Source: Paratinospora sagittata (lineage: Eukaryota > Streptophyta > Magnoliopsida > Ranunculales > Menispermaceae). From it: a stretch of DNA of 64,000 nucleotides. Shown piece by piece: positions 61,886 to 64,000 of this stretch (position 1 is its first letter; the number at the start of each line of letters is the position of its first letter). Under the pieces are notes generated by a model that saw only the letters and a program-made list of their open reading frames with translations, did not search any database and was not told the DNA's origin. The stretch covers positions 13,043,116-13,107,115 of the forward strand of contig CM069602.1 of assembly GCA_035771175.1 (NCBI GenBank), given 5' to 3'. The position numbers and the translations under genes were made by a program.

Positions 61886-63512
61886 TGTTGGCGCAGATAA
61901 TAGTCCAAGAGTTCAAGAGGGGGTGAATTGGACTACGACATATTTTCAAAACCTTTGACAAACCAAATTGGAAAGATAAAAACTCAAATCAAAAGTGCAA
62001 GAAATAAATAATGAATATGGTGATTTATAGTGGTTTGGCACCAAACGCCTACTTCCAATACCTAATCTCTTCAATTAGAATTTTTCAAACTCACTAACTT
62101 GATCCAACTTACCGGGTGTGGATCAAATTATTACACTTGATTTACTTGCGAGTGTGAATCGGACCGTTACAAAGACCTTGAAGAATTTTTATATGGAATC
62201 TTCCCCAATTGGCAACCTAGCCAATGTACTTCCAATTTTATAGAAATATAGAATCAAGCTTAAAAATTGGAAATGAATACTTCTTTTGAATGATAAGCCA
62301 ATGATGATTAAAATGAAGTGCAAGCTCTATTGGAAGTTCCTTTGTTGAAATATTGACTTGATGATTGATGTAGATGAAGTACACAAGTCTAAGACCTTTG
62401 GAGCTTTGAAATCTCTTAAAAATGATCTCTCAAAAAAATGAATGTAAGCAAAGAGATTTTCAACAAAAGATTTGAGAAAAAAAACTTGCAAGATGTAGAA
62501 TAATTTTGATTTCTCTCAAGAGTACAAATGAACTTGAAAAACTTGGCAAGCACACTTGTTTGATTTGAAAACTTGGAAAACACTCAAAAGCTCAATAGGT
62601 GTTTGATTTATGCAAAAGTTGGAATGAATGAGCAAAGTCCTGTATTTATAGTGTTTTTCCAACAACCATAAGAGCAAACACGTTTCTAATAAGAGAAGCG
62701 CATTTCTGTTCAAAACAGCCTAAAAAAATAGCTCTTGGGAATTCAATAGGAAACGCAATTCTTAAAGAAGAAACGCATTTCTGTATGAATTTTCATAAAT
62801 ACCCAAAAAGTGAGAAACACGTTTCTTTTAAAAGAAATGAGTTCTGGAAAAATCCAAAGGGCATGGTTTTCTGGAAAACCAAGGAAACGTGTTTTTGTGC
62901 TGATAAGTAAAATTTCATCATTTTGGAAATTGCAGGAAACGAGTTTCTTTGACAGGAAACACGTTTCTAGGAGTGATGATGAAATTCATGATTTTGGACA
63001 AAGTTGAAACACGCTTCTTAAGGAGGAAAAGCATTTATGTTTGCACATAAACATGAAAACTTGATTTTTTGTGAAATTTGTTAAGTCTACAATGTGATTA
63101 TTTAAAAACCAAGTTTAAATGCATTTCAAAACATTGTAATTTGATCAAATTGAAATACATGCAAGTGTTTAAATCAAAATTTGATGAGAGTGAAAAGTTT
63201 GACTAACTTTGAAAAACATTTTGGTCATGCAACAACTTATGATTTTTCACTATGATGCATACATGCACATAATTGGCTTATCATCCTAAGAAGTATTCTA
63301 CAACCCTAAAGAATCTAAGCAACTACATTATATTGATGTTATCTTAATCGTCCGATTGTTTCGATTCTTTAAGCTTTGACTTTGACTTTTCTGATGACTT
63401 TTTATGATTTGATCAATATGAGCTGTATCAACTCAGTCAAAGAGATTAGTATCATAAGTTAAGTTGTTTGTAATCATTAAAACATCAAACGGAGAGGGTC
63501 ATTCCACCAACA
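61886..63512 (+). repeat. Unclassified 1.6-kb repeat-like segment
   Basis: It begins TGTTGGCGCAGA, followed by AGAGTTCAAGAGGGGGTG, and ends TTCCACCAACA. TGTTGG...CCAACA ends are common in LTRs, but no 5-bp target duplication is seen and there is no coding capacity. It lies between LINE ORF1 and ORF2 relics. It contains the palindrome cluster at 62676-63038. Confidence 0.4.
62676..63038 (+). repeat. Cluster of eleven GAAACRCGTTTCT-like short palindromes
   Basis: Matches to a 12-13 base imperfect palindrome start near 62676, 62695, 62751, 62770, 62814, 62834, 62884, 62936, 62956, 63006 and 63026. Examples are GAAACACGTTTCT (62814, 62956), GAAACGAGTTTCT (62936) and GAAACGCATTTCT (62770). They often come in pairs about 19-20 bases apart. 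Function unknown. Confidence 0.8.
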
Positions 63513-63589
63513 ACTAGAGCATAGAAAGATTGCGTCAAACTTCTTCACCACAGGAGATGTCGCACAACTGATAGCTCCAATGCCCCTTA

Positions 63590-64000
63590 GGAAAGAAGAG
63601 TAGATCTTAACCAGATCCTTGGGATTAAAAGTGGAGGTGGTCCTTCAAAGTATTTGGGAATGCCATCAATGTCTCAAAGGAATAAATGCCTCATGTTTGA
63701 TTATATAAAATCAAAGATGGCAAGAAAAGCTCTTCTCGACTTGAGCGAAAGAGGTGCTTATTAAGGCCGTGGCCCAAGCCCTACCTTCTTATTAGTTGTT
63801 TTAATCCCCCTATGAAAATGAGCAATCAACTAAGTTCTCTAATAGCCAAGTTTTGGTGGGGTTTTCATCAAAATTCATTGGAAAAAATAGGAAGATCTGT
63901 GCACTCCAAAAGCTTGTGGCGGTTTAGGCTTCAGGGATTTAGAAACCTTCAATAAGACTTTGTTAGCAAAGTAGGGTTGGCATTTGCTAAAGTTGCCTGA
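63590..64000 (+). pseudogene. LINE ORF2 relic (reverse transcriptase 3' part), cut by the window edge
   Basis: Translation in changing frames gives SKYLGMPSMSQRNK, IKSKMARKALLD, SNQLSSLIAKFWWGFHQNS and later SLWRFRLQGFRNL. These words lie at and after the end of plant LINE reverse transcriptase. Several stops and frameshifts show it is dead. It continues beyond the window. Confidence 0.75.

Noticed and set aside
61886..63512. A complete solo LTR with TGTTGG...CCAACA ends
   Set aside because: The bases on either side (ACAGG and ACTAG) do not form a 5-bp duplication, so only a repeat-like segment is reported.

Overview
This window is nuclear DNA from a flowering plant, most likely a eudicot. 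The genes are spliced with GT-AG introns and AT-rich intergenic DNA, and they encode a plant-type eS19 ribosomal protein, a plant TPX2-family protein and a plant DGK1/DGK2-type diacylglycerol kinase. The repeats are typical of plants: Ty3 chromoviruses with very long LTRs, a PIF/Harbinger element, SINEs, MITEs and LINE remnants. The species cannot be named from the sequence alone.

Layout, left to right. 1-67 (minus) looks like the first codons of a gene that leaves the window. 68-4400 is intergenic, with an LTR-like relic, SINE candidates and a MITE. 4543-6427 is a broken copy of the eS19 gene that keeps all its introns. 8257-18569 is a complete-looking Ty3 chromovirus (Tekay/Del-like) on the minus strand with 2,960-bp LTRs, inserted into a foldback element. 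19318-20010 is a LINE 3' relic. 20514-22430 is the intact eS19 gene. A 124-bp tandem array fills 23090-23940. 24202-27169 (minus) is an eight-exon TPX2-domain gene. 28979-39387 is a second, older Ty3 element on the plus strand, with a solo LTR nested in its RNase H region. 39664-43629 is a decayed PIF/Harbinger element. About 44,000-53,490 is non-coding and may be largely the first intron of the next gene. 53498-59878 is the diacylglycerol kinase gene in seven coding exons. 60571-64000 holds a SINE, LINE ORF1 and ORF2 relics, and a 1.6-kb unclassified repeat segment carrying a cluster of short palindromes.

The intact host genes are unrelated in function: cytosolic translation (eS19), microtubules (TPX2 family) and phosphatidic acid signalling (DGK). 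There is no operon logic. The strongest stories are evolutionary: a tandem eS19 duplication in which one copy died, a young but internally defective LTR element, and several layers of nested insertion that can be ordered by their target-site duplications.

I found no convincing new biological system. The items most worth a second look are the near-perfect 189-bp hairpin at 51598-51786, the palindrome cluster at 62676-63038, and the defective element with nearly identical LTRs. Exon boundaries were read by eye from splice sites, frame and family similarity; no alignment or expression data were available.
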